Of a DNA stretch of 35,100 bases, positions 25,154 through 33,506 are shown piece after piece (within the stretch, counting starts at the first letter, position 1; every line of letters starts with the position of its first letter). The notes under the pieces are model-generated. The model was given only the letters and a program-made list of their open reading frames with translations. It was not told the origin of the DNA and did not search any database. Source of the DNA: Candidatus Bathyarchaeota archaeon (GTDB lineage: Archaea > Thermoproteota > Bathyarchaeia > Bathyarchaeales > Bathycorpusculaceae); NCBI GenBank assembly GCA_003141855.1, contig PLNS01000006.1, forward strand, positions 232,359 to 267,458, in the 5' to 3' direction. The translations under genes were made by a program, and so were the position numbers.

Positions 25154-27136
25154 GTGCTTAAGAAGTGGTTTTTGTTGCCCAGAAACGTTTTAGTTAGTAA
25201 CGGACGGTTCGCAGTAGCTCTCGATGATAAAGCCAGAATTAGAGACGTCTATTTTCCTTATGTTGGGCTTGAGAACCATGCGGTTGGTCACCAGTTCAGG
25301 TTCGGCGTCTGGGTTGACGGCAAATTCGAGTGGCTAGAAAAAGACTGGGACATAGCGATGACTTATTTGCCTGAAACGCTCACGGGACGATATAAAATAA
25401 AAAAGCAAGCTTACGGCGTTGAGATGGAAGTCAACGACGCCATCCACAACTCCAAGGACGTTTTCCTACGCAAAATAAAAGTCTCAAACAACTTAGACCA
25501 CAAACAAGAAGTCCGCTTGTTCTTTACCCAGGATTTCCACATTTACGGTTACGAGGCTGGGGACACCGCGTTTTTTGAACCGAACACTCACGGAATCATC
25601 CATTACAAGGGTAAACGCTATTTTCTGGTCGGCGGAGCAACGGGCGGCAAAGGCTTCTACCAGTATGCCGTCGGCCACAAAGAGAGTGAAGGCAAAGAGG
25701 GCACTTGGCGGGACTGTGAGGATGGGCAATTAAGCACCAACCCTGTTGCTCAAGGCGCAGTTGACTCGGCAGTTTCTTTCCAACTGGAGATTCCCCCGCA
25801 CGGTTACGGAATTATTCATTATTGGATTGCTTGTGGGACTCATCTTAACGAAGTCACAGCCTTGGACGGTGAAGTGAAAAGTGTGGGGGTTGAACAGATG
25901 CTCTTGGAAGTTGAAAATTACTGGAGCGCCTGGCTAAATCGACTAAAACTGGACCTAAACATTTTGCCCCGTGAAGTGGCTATCCTCTTTAAACGGTCAC
26001 TGCTCCTCATGCGCACCCACGTTGACAACCACGGCGGGTTTTTGGCATCGCTGGATTCCGACATAATGGAGATTCACAGAGACACCTATTCCTATGTATG
26101 GCCCAGAGACGGCGCCATGGCAGCCTTAGCTTTCACAAGCGCGGGCTTTACCGATGTAGCAGCAATGTTCTTCGGGTTTTGCAACAAAGTCATAGGCGAA
26201 GACGGCTTTTTCCGCCACAAGTACCTGCCAGACGGCTCACTGGGAAGCACATGGCATGCACTAATCGACACCTCAGGCAATTTGCAGTTGCCCATTCAAG
26301 AGGATGAAACGGCAAGCGTACTTTATGCACTTTGGAAATATTATGAAAAGAACGGCAATTTAGAGTTCGTCACTAAAGTATACGACCGCCTCGTGGTGAA
26401 AGCGGCGGATTTCATGATGAACTACCGAGACCCCGACACCTTGCTGCCTAAACCAACGTTTGATGAGTGGGAAGAAAAAGTCGGCGTATTCACCTCAACT
26501 GTGGCATCGGTCTGTGCTGCTCTTGATGCAGCCGCCAAATTCGCCAAGGTATTTTACGACAGCAACAGGCAAGAAATCCTCTCAGAAGCCTCCGCCCAGA
26601 TTAAGGACGCTATGATTAAGCACTTGTATGACCCGCAGTTGAAACGGTTCATAAAGGGCATCTATCCAAACGGCGAAAAGGACACAACACTTGACAGCAG
26701 CGTTTCAGCGGTTTTTGCTTACGAAGTCTTGGATGCCAAGGACTTAAGGGTCAAGAGCACAATGGAAGCCTTAGCCAGCAACCTTCGGGTTAACACTGGC
26801 GTCGGCGGTTTAGCAAGGTACCAAAACGACCGTTACCGAAGAGTATCGACTGACACTCCAGGAAACCCATGGTTTATTTCCACTCTCAGGCTCGCAAGAT
26901 GGCACATCGCTACAGCGTCCTCGCCGGGTGAGTTAGCGCAAGCGATGGATTTTCTTAAGTGGGCAGCCAAAAACGCCTTGTCCACAGGAGCATTAGCCGA
27001 ACAACTTGACCCCTACTCGGGCAACCCAATATCCGCGACACCTCTACTTTGGAGCCACGCCGAATTCGTCTTAGCAGTAACCGAGTACATTAGCAAACAT
27101 CAGGAAATAACAGCAATAGGTCAACCGCAAGCATAG
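25154..27136 (+). CDS. glycoside hydrolase family 15 (glucoamylase/trehalase-like)
   Basis: A 660-aa protein. An N-terminal beta-sandwich (about residues 10-265) is followed by an (alpha/alpha)6 barrel. Key motifs are SYVWPRDGAM (313-322), QEDETASVLYALW (382-394), the general-acid motif FDEWEEKVGVFT (about 436-447) and the general-base motif ALAEQLDPYSGNP near the C-terminus with PLLWSHAEFV. There is no signal peptide, so it should act in the cytoplasm on alpha-linked glucans, maltodextrin or trehalose; which of these cannot be decided. The start is GTG 25154. A TATA-like TTTATTTATGG lies about 25-30 bases upstream, suggesting a short leader. The Rieske gene follows 12 bp after its stop. Confidence 0.93.
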   Translation: MLKKWFLLPRNVLVSNGRFAVALDDKARIRDVYFPYVGLENHAVGHQFRFGVWVDGKFEWLEKDWDIAMTYLPETLTGRYKIKKQAYGVEMEVNDAIHNSKDVFLRKIKVSNNLDHKQEVRLFFTQDFHIYGYEAGDTAFFEPNTHGIIHYKGKRYFLVGGATGGKGFYQYAVGHKESEGKEGTWRDCEDGQLSTNPVAQGAVDSAVSFQLEIPPHGYGIIHYWIACGTHLNEVTALDGEVKSVGVEQMLLEVENYWSAWLNRLKLDLNILPREVAILFKRSLLLMRTHVDNHGGFLASLDSDIMEIHRDTYSYVWPRDGAMAALAFTSAGFTDVAAMFFGFCNKVIGEDGFFRHKYLPDGSLGSTWHALIDTSGNLQLPIQEDETASVLYALWKYYEKNGNLEFVTKVYDRLVVKAADFMMNYRDPDTLLPKPTFDEWEEKVGVFTSTVASVCAALDAAAKFAKVFYDSNRQEILSEASAQIKDAMIKHLYDPQLKRFIKGIYPNGEKDTTLDSSVSAVFAYEVLDAKDLRVKSTMEALASNLRVNTGVGGLARYQNDRYRRVSTDTPGNPWFISTLRLARWHIATASSPGELAQAMDFLKWAAKNALSTGALAEQLDPYSGNPISATPLLWSHAEFVLAVTEYISKHQEITAIGQPQA

Positions 27137-27148
27137 GGATGGTTTGGC

Positions 27149-27451
27149 TTGTTTGTTAAATTATGCGACAAAAACATTCTTCCACTTGGAGAACTAAGGT
27201 CTTTCAAAATTAAAGGGCATGAAATCCTAGCTGTTAATGTTGAAGGCAAAATTTTTTGTTTAGACGGAAGATGCACGCATGCTGGAGCGCCACTATCAGA
27301 AGGCACCCTAGACGGAGAGGTCCTCACTTGCCCATGGCACTACTCCCAATTCAACATAACAAACGGCACAGTGCTTCGTGGACCAGCGTATAAGCCTCTT
27401 AAAAGTTACCTTGTTGAGGAAAGAGAAAATTTCGTTTTTATCGATTTATAG
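27149..27451 (+). CDS. Rieske [2Fe-2S] ferredoxin
   Basis: A 100-aa soluble Rieske protein. The cluster ligands are C42 and H44 (CTHAGAPLSEG) and C61 and H64 (CPWHYSQFNI), spaced as in ferredoxin-type Rieske proteins. There is no transmembrane anchor or signal. It should carry electrons for an oxygenase or reductase, but no partner enzyme is adjacent; the upstream GH15 gene is an unlikely functional partner. The start TTG 27149 is 12 bp past the GH15 stop, giving a probable common transcript. Confidence 0.93.
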   Translation: MFVKLCDKNILPLGELRSFKIKGHEILAVNVEGKIFCLDGRCTHAGAPLSEGTLDGEVLTCPWHYSQFNITNGTVLRGPAYKPLKSYLVEERENFVFIDL

Positions 27452-27460
27452 AAAGAAGAA

Positions 27461-28060
27461 TTATTTTTCTTGTTCGAGCTCTATGCGGCATTCATCGCAA
27501 ATGTTTTGCCCGTTGCGTTCCTTTAGGCTTTCTGAGTAAATGTTGCAGCGGTCACAGTATCCTGAGAGCGGAACTTCCTCAGTTTCTTCGGTTCTGGCGG
27601 CTCCTTCGATGCGTGATCGCTCCTGCATTATCTCGATTAGTTCTGGCATAACGCCTAGGATGTCTTTGCTTGAGATTATTCCAAGCAGGTTGCCCTTGTA
27701 GATTACGCCGAGCCGTCTAATGTCAAGACGCGTCATTCTTCTAGCCGCATCGCTTATGGTAGCTTCAGGTTCTATGGTAACGAGCGGGGTCGTCATGATT
27801 TCCTTAGCCTTCACGGTGTCTGGCTTGACGTTCTTAGCTAAAACCCTGATGACTAGGTCGCGTTCGGTTATGATGCCGATTGATTTTCCAGCTTTGTTGG
27901 TGACTATGACGGCGCCTACATCGTTCATATCCATGCTGACGGCAGCCTTGTTCGAAGCTTCATCCTCATCCATAGTTATGACTGGGTTACTCATCACGTC
28001 TCTAACTAGCATTTTTGTTCTTAATCCAATTTCAGACATGGCTAAATTCGCTTCCGACAA
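27461..28060 (-). CDS. CBS-domain pair protein with C-terminal zinc ribbon
   Basis: A 199-aa protein. Two CBS motifs are at about residues 20-75 (VRDVMSNPVITMDEDEA, GIITERDLVIRVLAK) and 82-140 (AKEIMTTPLVTIEPEATIS, GIISSKDILGVM). Such pairs bind adenine nucleotides and act as energy sensors. The C-terminus has a four-cysteine ribbon (YCDRCNIYSES and ICDECR), which may bind nucleic acid or protein. The start is TTG 28060, or ATG 28039, which would remove seven residues. It converges with the Rieske gene. Confidence 0.88.
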   Translation of the reverse strand: MSEANLAMSEIGLRTKMLVRDVMSNPVITMDEDEASNKAAVSMDMNDVGAVIVTNKAGKSIGIITERDLVIRVLAKNVKPDTVKAKEIMTTPLVTIEPEATISDAARRMTRLDIRRLGVIYKGNLLGIISSKDILGVMPELIEIMQERSRIEGAARTEETEEVPLSGYCDRCNIYSESLKERNGQNICDECRIELEQEK

Positions 28061-28192
28061 TTTAGGCAGGCTTGCTTCTACTTCAACAATAAAGAGGCGG
28101 ATAATTTAAGAGTTGCTTAAACCCAAAAAGGTACCTGTGAAAGTTTATTTGACCCCGCGCGGATACACCACAAGCCCAAAGAGGAACAATTT

Positions 28193-29080
28193 ATGCTCAA
28201 AACAAACGCTGAAAAACTCATAAAAATCTCAGTTATGGGCGAAATCGCCAGCCCAACAATCCGCTCAGTTTACAATGTTTCTGCAACAGGAAAACCTTTA
28301 GTGCTTCCGGGAGTAGGCGGTATAACTTACAACTTAAGAGTTGGTGACCCAGCGTGCGGCTGGGAAGCAGACCATGTGGAACCAGGCATCAGCGTGGAAA
28401 ACAAGGAGAACGATGCCCGCTCAGGACAAGCCGCTAACACCGCCTTCAACGTGCTAGCATGTGTTGGAAACCAGGCAACGGTGGCCACTGGCGACGCGAA
28501 GGGCGCTAAAGGAACAGTCACGGGCAAGCACGGCGGAATAGAGCACGTGCTGGTTGATTTTCCGCCAGAGGTTTTAGAGAACCTTTTGCTTGGCGACAGA
28601 ATTCTCGTGAAAGCTTACGGTACAGGTTTGAAGCTTTTGGATTTTCCAGACATTAAGGTGCTTAATGTGGATCCAGGTTTGCTTGAGGCGTGGAATCCTA
28701 AACCCAACGGTGACAAGTTGGAGGTGCCTGTTACGCATATTGTTCCCGCAGCGATAATGGGTTCAGGTTTAGGCGCAAACCAAGTTAACTCGGGCGATTA
28801 TGACATTCAGTTGTTCGATGAGGCAGTCGTTGAGCAGTATGGGCTTGAAAGTTTGAGGCTTGGCGATTTAGTTGCCATCATTGACGCGGACCATACGTTT
28901 GGCAGGATTTACCGTCAAGGCGCTGTTTCCGTAGGCGTTGTTGTTCATTCAAATTGCGTTACCGCGGGTCATGGCCCTGGAGTTACAACTTTGATGACTT
29001 CGCGTGATGGAAAGATTGTTCCTCAGATAGATCAGAACGCAAACGTTGCTTCTCTCTTAAAATTACGGGCAGATATATAA
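28193..29080 (+). CDS. DUF4438 domain protein
   Basis: A 295-aa protein of the DUF4438 family, conserved in archaea and Thermotogae, of unknown biochemical role. Seen are LPGVGGITYNLRVGDPACGWEADHVEPG (about residues 40-67), a GKHGGIEHVLVDFPPE loop, PAAIMGSGLGAN, and RIYRQGAVSVGVVVHSNC with GHGPGVTTLMTS near the C-terminus. No catalytic site is established, although the conserved His, Asp and Glu could bind a metal. GAGGAACAATTT immediately before ATG 28193 supplies the ribosome-binding site. It is upstream of S26e, 49 bp apart. Confidence 0.88.
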   Translation: MLKTNAEKLIKISVMGEIASPTIRSVYNVSATGKPLVLPGVGGITYNLRVGDPACGWEADHVEPGISVENKENDARSGQAANTAFNVLACVGNQATVATGDAKGAKGTVTGKHGGIEHVLVDFPPEVLENLLLGDRILVKAYGTGLKLLDFPDIKVLNVDPGLLEAWNPKPNGDKLEVPVTHIVPAAIMGSGLGANQVNSGDYDIQLFDEAVVEQYGLESLRLGDLVAIIDADHTFGRIYRQGAVSVGVVVHSNCVTAGHGPGVTTLMTSRDGKIVPQIDQNANVASLLKLRADI

Positions 29081-29129
29081 GATAGTAAAGTCAATAAATG
29101 GAATAATAGAAAAGAAAGAGGTCAAAATA

Positions 29130-29423
29130 ATGCCCGTTAAGCGAAAAAGCCGAGGAAGATCAAAAGGAAACAAAGGTAGCAGCACTCTTGTTCAATGCGC
29201 AAATTGTGGTGCTTCGGTGCCACGAGACAAGGCAAAAAGGTCCACGCGCAGGGTATCCTTTGTCGAGCCGCAATTAGCTAAAGAGCTTAGGCAAAGCGGC
29301 ACATACTTAGCCTCTTGGGTGGACACAAAATTCTATTGTATTTCATGTGCTGTTCACCGCGGTATCGTTAAGGTTAGAGCTGAAAACGAGCGGCATTCAA
29401 GAGGTTATAAAAAAAGGTACTAA
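29130..29423 (+). CDS. rps26e: 30S ribosomal protein S26e
   Basis: A 97-aa protein with a basic N-terminus (MPVKRKSRGRSKGNKGSS) and a zinc ribbon made by CANCG (residues 23-27) and FYCISCAVH (about 68-76). The ending RVKAEN-like helix and RGYKKRY tail are typical. In eukaryotes it binds near the mRNA exit site. Its presence, like S25e, points to the Crenarchaeota/Thaumarchaeota/Bathyarchaeia side of Archaea. The stop overlaps by 4 bp the end of the convergent CDP-alcohol phosphotransferase gene. Confidence 0.95.
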   Translation: MPVKRKSRGRSKGNKGSSTLVQCANCGASVPRDKAKRSTRRVSFVEPQLAKELRQSGTYLASWVDTKFYCISCAVHRGIVKVRAENERHSRGYKKRY

Positions 29424-30070
29424 GCGGCTATCTGTTGCTTTTTTCTTAATGTTTTGTAAACGTGAAGTGCTCTTTGTATAACGGTTAGGTTTGAAAGCAC
29501 CGCCAATAAGGCTATACCGTAACCTAAAGCTGGCAACCAAAAGAATGCGATTATAGATACAGCAGCTAAAATGAGCATACGCTCTGCTCGTTCAGCGAGG
29601 CCCACTGACTCCATTTTTATTCCTACGGCTTCCGCTCTTGCACGGGTATAACTTACCATCACGGAACCTGCTAAAGCTGCCAAGCCCCAAACTGAACCCC
29701 AAACGGGACCCCAAACGGGATTGACTAATCCAGCGACGATTATAGCGGCGTAGACTGCGACGTCAGCGTACCTGTCGAGGACTGAATCGAAGAAGCCGCC
29801 GAACACGGTTATTTGCTGGAAGGTTCGGGCTACTATGCCGTCTAATGTGTCGCAGAATCCTGAAGCTAAGAGAAAAAATGTTGCTAAGATAAGAAGCCAA
29901 AGTGACTGAGGCGTGGTTACTGCGAATGTAACCGCTGAGGCTAACGCGAGAATGAATCCGATTATACTGATTCGGTTGGGGGTTAAGCCTATTTTGTGTG
30001 CGGCGTTTGCTTGTGAAGTGAGCGTTTGCTGGACTTTTTTCTTGAGTTTGGTTAGCAAGTTAACTCTCAA
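29420..30070 (-). CDS. CDP-alcohol phosphotransferase (archaetidylinositol-phosphate synthase-like)
   Basis: A 216-aa integral membrane enzyme with about five to six hydrophobic segments. The catalytic signature is complete: D74, D77, G78, A81, R82, G91, D95 and D99 (DTLDGIVAR, then GGFFDSVLDRYAD). Such enzymes transfer a polar head group to CDP-archaeol; archaetidylinositol-phosphate synthase is the likeliest archaeal assignment, but serine or glycerol as acceptor cannot be excluded. The start is TTG 30070. Together with the tes-like gene, it makes a second membrane-lipid gene in the window. Confidence 0.88.
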   Translation of the reverse strand: MRVNLLTKLKKKVQQTLTSQANAAHKIGLTPNRISIIGFILALASAVTFAVTTPQSLWLLILATFFLLASGFCDTLDGIVARTFQQITVFGGFFDSVLDRYADVAVYAAIIVAGLVNPVWGPVWGSVWGLAALAGSVMVSYTRARAEAVGIKMESVGLAERAERMLILAAVSIIAFFWLPALGYGIALLAVLSNLTVIQRALHVYKTLRKKQQIAA

Positions 30071-30077
30071 CTGGGCA

Positions 30078-30100
30078 GGGTGTTATTGCTCAAAACACCC
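30078..30100. other. hairpin GGGTGTT-N9-AACACCC at the element's left junction
   Basis: A perfect 7-bp stem (30078-30084 with 30094-30100) lies in the 68-bp gap between the core gene starting at 30070 and the integrase at 30139. Composition changes at about this point. It could be the attachment core, the integrase operator, or a simple structural element. Confidence 0.4.
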
Positions 30101-30138
30101 TTAAAAACACTGTTACACCAGCCAAAGAAAGTGAAAAA

Positions 30139-31137
30139 ATGACTGAAAACCCAACAGCAACAACAATAGCGGGATACCACGTAAACTTAGACACCGAACC
30201 AGCATACACAGAGTACAACGCCAGAATAATAAACACACTACAAAACATGGCGAAAAACGGCAGAAAAAAAGCAACAATCAAAGGAGCAACATCAGCCCTA
30301 AGACAAATGAACCGATTAGTTGACCTGATGGAACCAGAAACCGTCAAACTACACATAGCAAATATGACAATGATAAACAAGGATGGAAAAGAACAGCCAG
30401 TTGACGACACAACAAAACACATCCGAACAGCAATGTACAACAACTTCGTAAAAACCAACAATCTGCACTGGAATAAACCAGTTTTCAAAATCAACAGCAA
30501 AATACCAATCACGCCAACAAAAGAGCAGGCAGAAACAATAATCGCGTGCGCACCAACAATAAACACAGCCACGCAATTCAGAATCCTACTTGAAGCTGGA
30601 TTCGAGGGAGAAGAACTCCACTGCACAATGGAAAACGATATCGACACTGAACAGGGAATAATCACGGTCGCAGGACACAAACAACACAACGGCAGAAGCT
30701 ACAAACTGAAATCTTCAACCGCCGAAATGCTAAAAATATACATGGCAACACACCACAGAGAACACCCGTTCAGCACCCCTAAAAACCTGTACCACGCATG
30801 GGTACACGCAAGGGACAGAGCATCAACTAAACTGAGCAGAACAGACTTAAAGAAAATCCCGCTTAAAGGACTCCGAAACCTATCGGGAATACTATTATTC
30901 CAAAAATGCAAAGACCCTTGGACTGTCATGCTTCACATGGGACACAAGAAACTGGATACAACACAACACTACCTAAGAGCCATGACAACAATGCAAAACC
31001 AAGACCCCGAATACAACGTAACCGTAATAGCAAAAGGACAACCCGACACAATGAAAAAAATAATGGACGTAGCAGAACAAGGATTCACAAAATTCGACGA
31101 AGACGACGAATACAAATACTACAGAATCCCAAAATAG
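30139..31137 (+). CDS. tyrosine recombinase/integrase, first catalytic Arg replaced
   Basis: A 332-aa integrase-like protein: N-terminal SAM-like core-binding domain (about residues 20-112), then the catalytic domain. Visible catalytic positions are K243-x-x-R246 (PLKGLRNLSGILL), H269 in HMGHKKLDTTQHYLRA, and the nucleophile Y278. The position of the first active-site arginine (usually TGxRxxEL) reads EAGFEGEEL, so Glu156 stands in its place. The protein may be a divergent or impaired recombinase, or the alignment may be shifted. It is the first gene of an element with a marked A/C bias and probably lies near one attachment site. An A-rich leader with GTGAAAAA precedes ATG 30139. Confidence 0.82.
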   Translation: MTENPTATTIAGYHVNLDTEPAYTEYNARIINTLQNMAKNGRKKATIKGATSALRQMNRLVDLMEPETVKLHIANMTMINKDGKEQPVDDTTKHIRTAMYNNFVKTNNLHWNKPVFKINSKIPITPTKEQAETIIACAPTINTATQFRILLEAGFEGEELHCTMENDIDTEQGIITVAGHKQHNGRSYKLKSSTAEMLKIYMATHHREHPFSTPKNLYHAWVHARDRASTKLSRTDLKKIPLKGLRNLSGILLFQKCKDPWTVMLHMGHKKLDTTQHYLRAMTTMQNQDPEYNVTVIAKGQPDTMKKIMDVAEQGFTKFDEDDEYKYYRIPK

Positions 31138-31407
31138 AACAAACCATAAAAGCAAACAACAACCAACCAAAACAACACACACATAGAAAGAAAGTCTATC
31201 ACACAAGGCTTCTCTTTTCAACCTCAAGTCATTGCTTCGCTTCGCTCCCTTGCTACGCTCGGTACGCTACGCTCAAGCAAAAAGACAAACGGAACAAAAC
31301 GAGAAGCCCAAAGAGAAAAACAGACATTCAAAACCGCAACAACAAACATAAACAAATACAAAAAACTAAAACAAATATAGGCTTTCCCAAACAAAAAAGA
31401 AGAAAGA
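31138..31407. other. non-coding gap after the integrase with CG-rich repeats
   Basis: The gap is A/C-rich except for a sharply different block at 31232-31280, made of TCGCTTCGCTCCC and two copies of GCTACGCTC (about 31252 and 31266). The block is bounded by TTGCTT (31232-31237) and AAGCAA (31275-31280), which can pair. No gene was recognised on either strand; the long open frame across it is a shadow of the integrase frame. Confidence 0.5.
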
Positions 31408-31890
31408 TTACCCGAAAAGGATACCGAACAACAAAATAAAGAAAATCACCAAACCGCACAAAATCCCTAAAACAGCTATTCCCTTATTACCCGAACCATC
31501 AGACATTTTATATGCACCAGCCAAAACGGCTATAACGGCAAAAACAACCAAAATCAAATAATAAACCAACGGTACAGACTGCACAACATATGGAGGAACA
31601 GGAGAAGATACAACCCCAAAAGCATAAAGTTTACCATCCCCCGAACCAAAATAAACCACCCCATCGGATACAGCAGGAGAACTATGAACAATACTCGAAC
31701 CAGTTGTAAAGTTCCAAAGTTGAACACCAACAACAGGAACAGAATCAGAATATCCAGTGTGTGCAAGGTCATGATGAAACATTACCCAATCTGCACTCAC
31801 CAAGGGAAACGAAACAAACAAGGAAAATAATAACAAACTAACAACAAACAAACTTAATCTTTTACTTTTTATCCTAAAGATTCCGTTCAT
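31408..31890 (-). CDS. secreted or membrane protein with single PQQ-type beta-propeller blade
   Basis: About 160 aa from ATG 31890 (GTG 31905 would add five residues). A signal peptide or anchor is clear (RLSLFVVSLLLFSLFVSFPLVSA split around residues 9-34). A single PQQ-like blade follows: WVMFHHDLAHTGYS and VSDGVVYFGSGDGKLYAFG. Two hydrophobic helices close the protein (about 105-127 and 135-160). One blade cannot form a propeller alone, so it may oligomerise or be cut down from a longer surface protein. In an RCR or viral element it could be a surface or spike protein (inference). It overlaps the 3' end of the small Cys protein gene upstream. Confidence 0.75.
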   Translation of the reverse strand: MNGIFRIKSKRLSLFVVSLLLFSLFVSFPLVSADWVMFHHDLAHTGYSDSVPVVGVQLWNFTTGSSIVHSSPAVSDGVVYFGSGDGKLYAFGVVSSPVPPYVVQSVPLVYYLILVVFAVIAVLAGAYKMSDGSGNKGIAVLGILCGLVIFFILLFGILFG

Positions 31891-32056
31891 ACATATACAA
31901 CTCACGAAGCAAAATTAACGAGCGTTTTTCAAAAATCAAAACAACATCAACACAATAGCAACCATCACCCCAATGAGCATAAAGACCAACATCATCAATA
32001 AGACGATAAAAGAATTCTGGACCACAATGAGAACAAATCTTAAGCTCATTTTGCAT
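31874..32056 (-). CDS. small cysteine-containing protein of the mobile element
   Basis: A protein of 60 aa from ATG 32056 (GTG 32065 would add three residues and overlap the Rep stop). It has CSHCG near the N-terminus and a later GCYC, which could bind zinc. Its tail overlaps the following gene by 17 bp. The function is unknown. Support comes from tight packing in the leftward cluster and from a codon bias like that of Rep. Confidence 0.5.
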   Translation of the reverse strand: MQNELKICSHCGPEFFYRLIDDVGLYAHWGDGCYCVDVVLIFEKRSLILLRELYMYERNL

Positions 32057-32058
32057 AG

Positions 32059-33303
32059 TTACCACTTCCCAAAATTACCTTTCCCATCTTCATCCTTGGC
32101 AACCCAGACATTAACACCGCCCTCAACCATAGGAGACCAAAAAGAACGCCTGAAATTCGGAGAAGTCTCATCAGTACAAAACTCACGCTCACCAAAATAA
32201 CGAGCCCTAACTAAATCGTGCAAACACAACGGACAAGACTGCTTATGTTTCTCAACAACAACCTTCAATTTACGGTAAGAGCATGTCCCGAACCATACAG
32301 ACGGACAAGCACGCTTACCATTATGAACAATGGAAGCATGTGACAACTGATAAGAAGCCGTCTTAAAAATAGATACACGCTCAGTTCCAACCTTAGCAAT
32401 ATATCTATCAGATTCATACATTTTCCGAGTTACACCCTCAAAACCCGAACATCCTAAACAAACAGGAGAACCAGCACGATTATAACTCTTAGAACCATAC
32501 CGTTTAAAAAGCGGGCATTTTCTACAACGTGAATATCCACCCTTGATAAATCCAATTACATGCCAATGAAAACTAAAGAACCAACCTAAAGGATAATTGG
32601 CAGTCCCCGAAACCTGAAATTCCTTACGGTCATGATACCGAAAAGCATGAGGAATCAAAACGCCACCGATAATTCCACGAGAAGCCAAAACCTTAACAGC
32701 CTTATCTCTTAACTGTTTTACACTTAAACCATAATCAGAAGAAGGCACACTCAAAACGATATGTTCAGCCTTGCTATCTTCACCCATACCAGCTAAATAT
32801 TTAGAACCAGCTTCAATACGCTGTTCAATCTTGCCAGCCTCACGATAAGAAGCACCAAATCTATAACATATTGGACAACGCCAGTTAAAACAGTGACGAT
32901 GAGCAAGACGGACAAAAACCTCGTTAGGATGTTTTTCACCATCCAACAAGGTATTATTCCCGTGCAATTCAGTTCTTGGACAGATTTTATAACCAAGCCA
33001 TGCGCCACAATCAGGACGAGTTGGAGTTTTTCTTTGACCTACAAGTTCATGGTCACCAAAAACACCGTTCTGATTCTCAGGCTCAGGTTCACCTTGATTA
33101 AAATCGTCAAAAGCCGATTTATATTCACGAGCTAAATTCTCAATTTCCCCATCAGTAAGCAAACGCAAAGGATAAACAGTTACCATATCAGGAGAATGAG
33201 TAAAATCGGAACGTGAAAAACCATTAACATTACCGTTTTCAAGTGAACGTAAAGGAAAAGCTCTTACACAATCAGTGAGCAAATGCAAAGGATAAACAGT
33301 CAA
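32059..33303 (-). CDS. HUH-family rolling-circle replication initiator (Rep)
   Basis: A 414-aa protein. The HUH motif is FHWHVIGF (H246 and H248). A downstream TASYQLSHASI (Y318) is the probable nicking tyrosine region, followed by WFGTCSYRKLK as in archaeal plasmid and pleolipovirus-type Rep proteins. Cysteine pairs suggest zinc fingers: C138, C143 and C146; C260 and C263; C282 and C285; C357 and C360. It should nick the plus origin and start rolling-circle replication. TTG 33303 overlaps the stop of the gene before it, which supports coupling. ATG 33186 is an alternative that would drop an N-terminal part made of three similar YPLRLLTD-like peptides. Confidence 0.85.
   Translation of the reverse strand: MTVYPLHLLTDCVRAFPLRSLENGNVNGFSRSDFTHSPDMVTVYPLRLLTDGEIENLAREYKSAFDDFNQGEPEPENQNGVFGDHELVGQRKTPTRPDCGAWLGYKICPRTELHGNNTLLDGEKHPNEVFVRLAHRHCFNWRCPICYRFGASYREAGKIEQRIEAGSKYLAGMGEDSKAEHIVLSVPSSDYGLSVKQLRDKAVKVLASRGIIGGVLIPHAFRYHDRKEFQVSGTANYPLGWFFSFHWHVIGFIKGGYSRCRKCPLFKRYGSKSYNRAGSPVCLGCSGFEGVTRKMYESDRYIAKVGTERVSIFKTASYQLSHASIVHNGKRACPSVWFGTCSYRKLKVVVEKHKQSCPLCLHDLVRARYFGEREFCTDETSPNFRRSFWSPMVEGGVNVWVAKDEDGKGNFGKW
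33157..33300. repeat. three-copy repeat at the 5' end of rep
   Basis: On the plus strand, near-identical segments at about 33157-33180 and 33275-33300 (AGCAAANGCAAAGGATAAAC) and a weaker one at about 33245-33268 (GAACGTAAAGGAAAAG) encode YPLRLLTD, YPLHLLTD and FPLRSLEN. They may be iterons where Rep binds, or a small peptide repeat. Confidence 0.6.
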
Positions 33304-33506
33304 GCGTAAACACCATCCGCTTTATGGAAATGGCAACAGCCCTTATTCCGAAACGGAACAGGCTTAACACCATCCATAACACTCTCAAACTGAAAACCAG
33401 CAACAGGATTTAAACGACATATACAACCCGAAGCATAGCATTCAACATAATCCAAACCACAAATGCCAAACCGCTTACTAACTACATCAGACATGGAGAA
33501 AACCAT
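33300..33506 (-). CDS. small Cys-rich protein upstream of rep
   Basis: 68 aa from ATG 33506, or shorter from ATG 33494. Cysteines in GICGLDYVECYASGCICRL and GCCHFH suggest a metal-binding or zinc-finger protein. The stop overlaps the rep start (TTGA). The family is unknown; coupling to rep implies a role in replication or its control. Confidence 0.55.
   Translation of the reverse strand: MVFSMSDVVSKRFGICGLDYVECYASGCICRLNPVAGFQFESVMDGVKPVPFRNKGCCHFHKADGVYA

Noticed and set aside
30906-31439. 177-codon plus-strand open frame
   Set aside because: It overlaps the integrase in another frame and its residues (Lys, Asn, Thr, Gln repeats) are what A/C-rich DNA gives in any frame.
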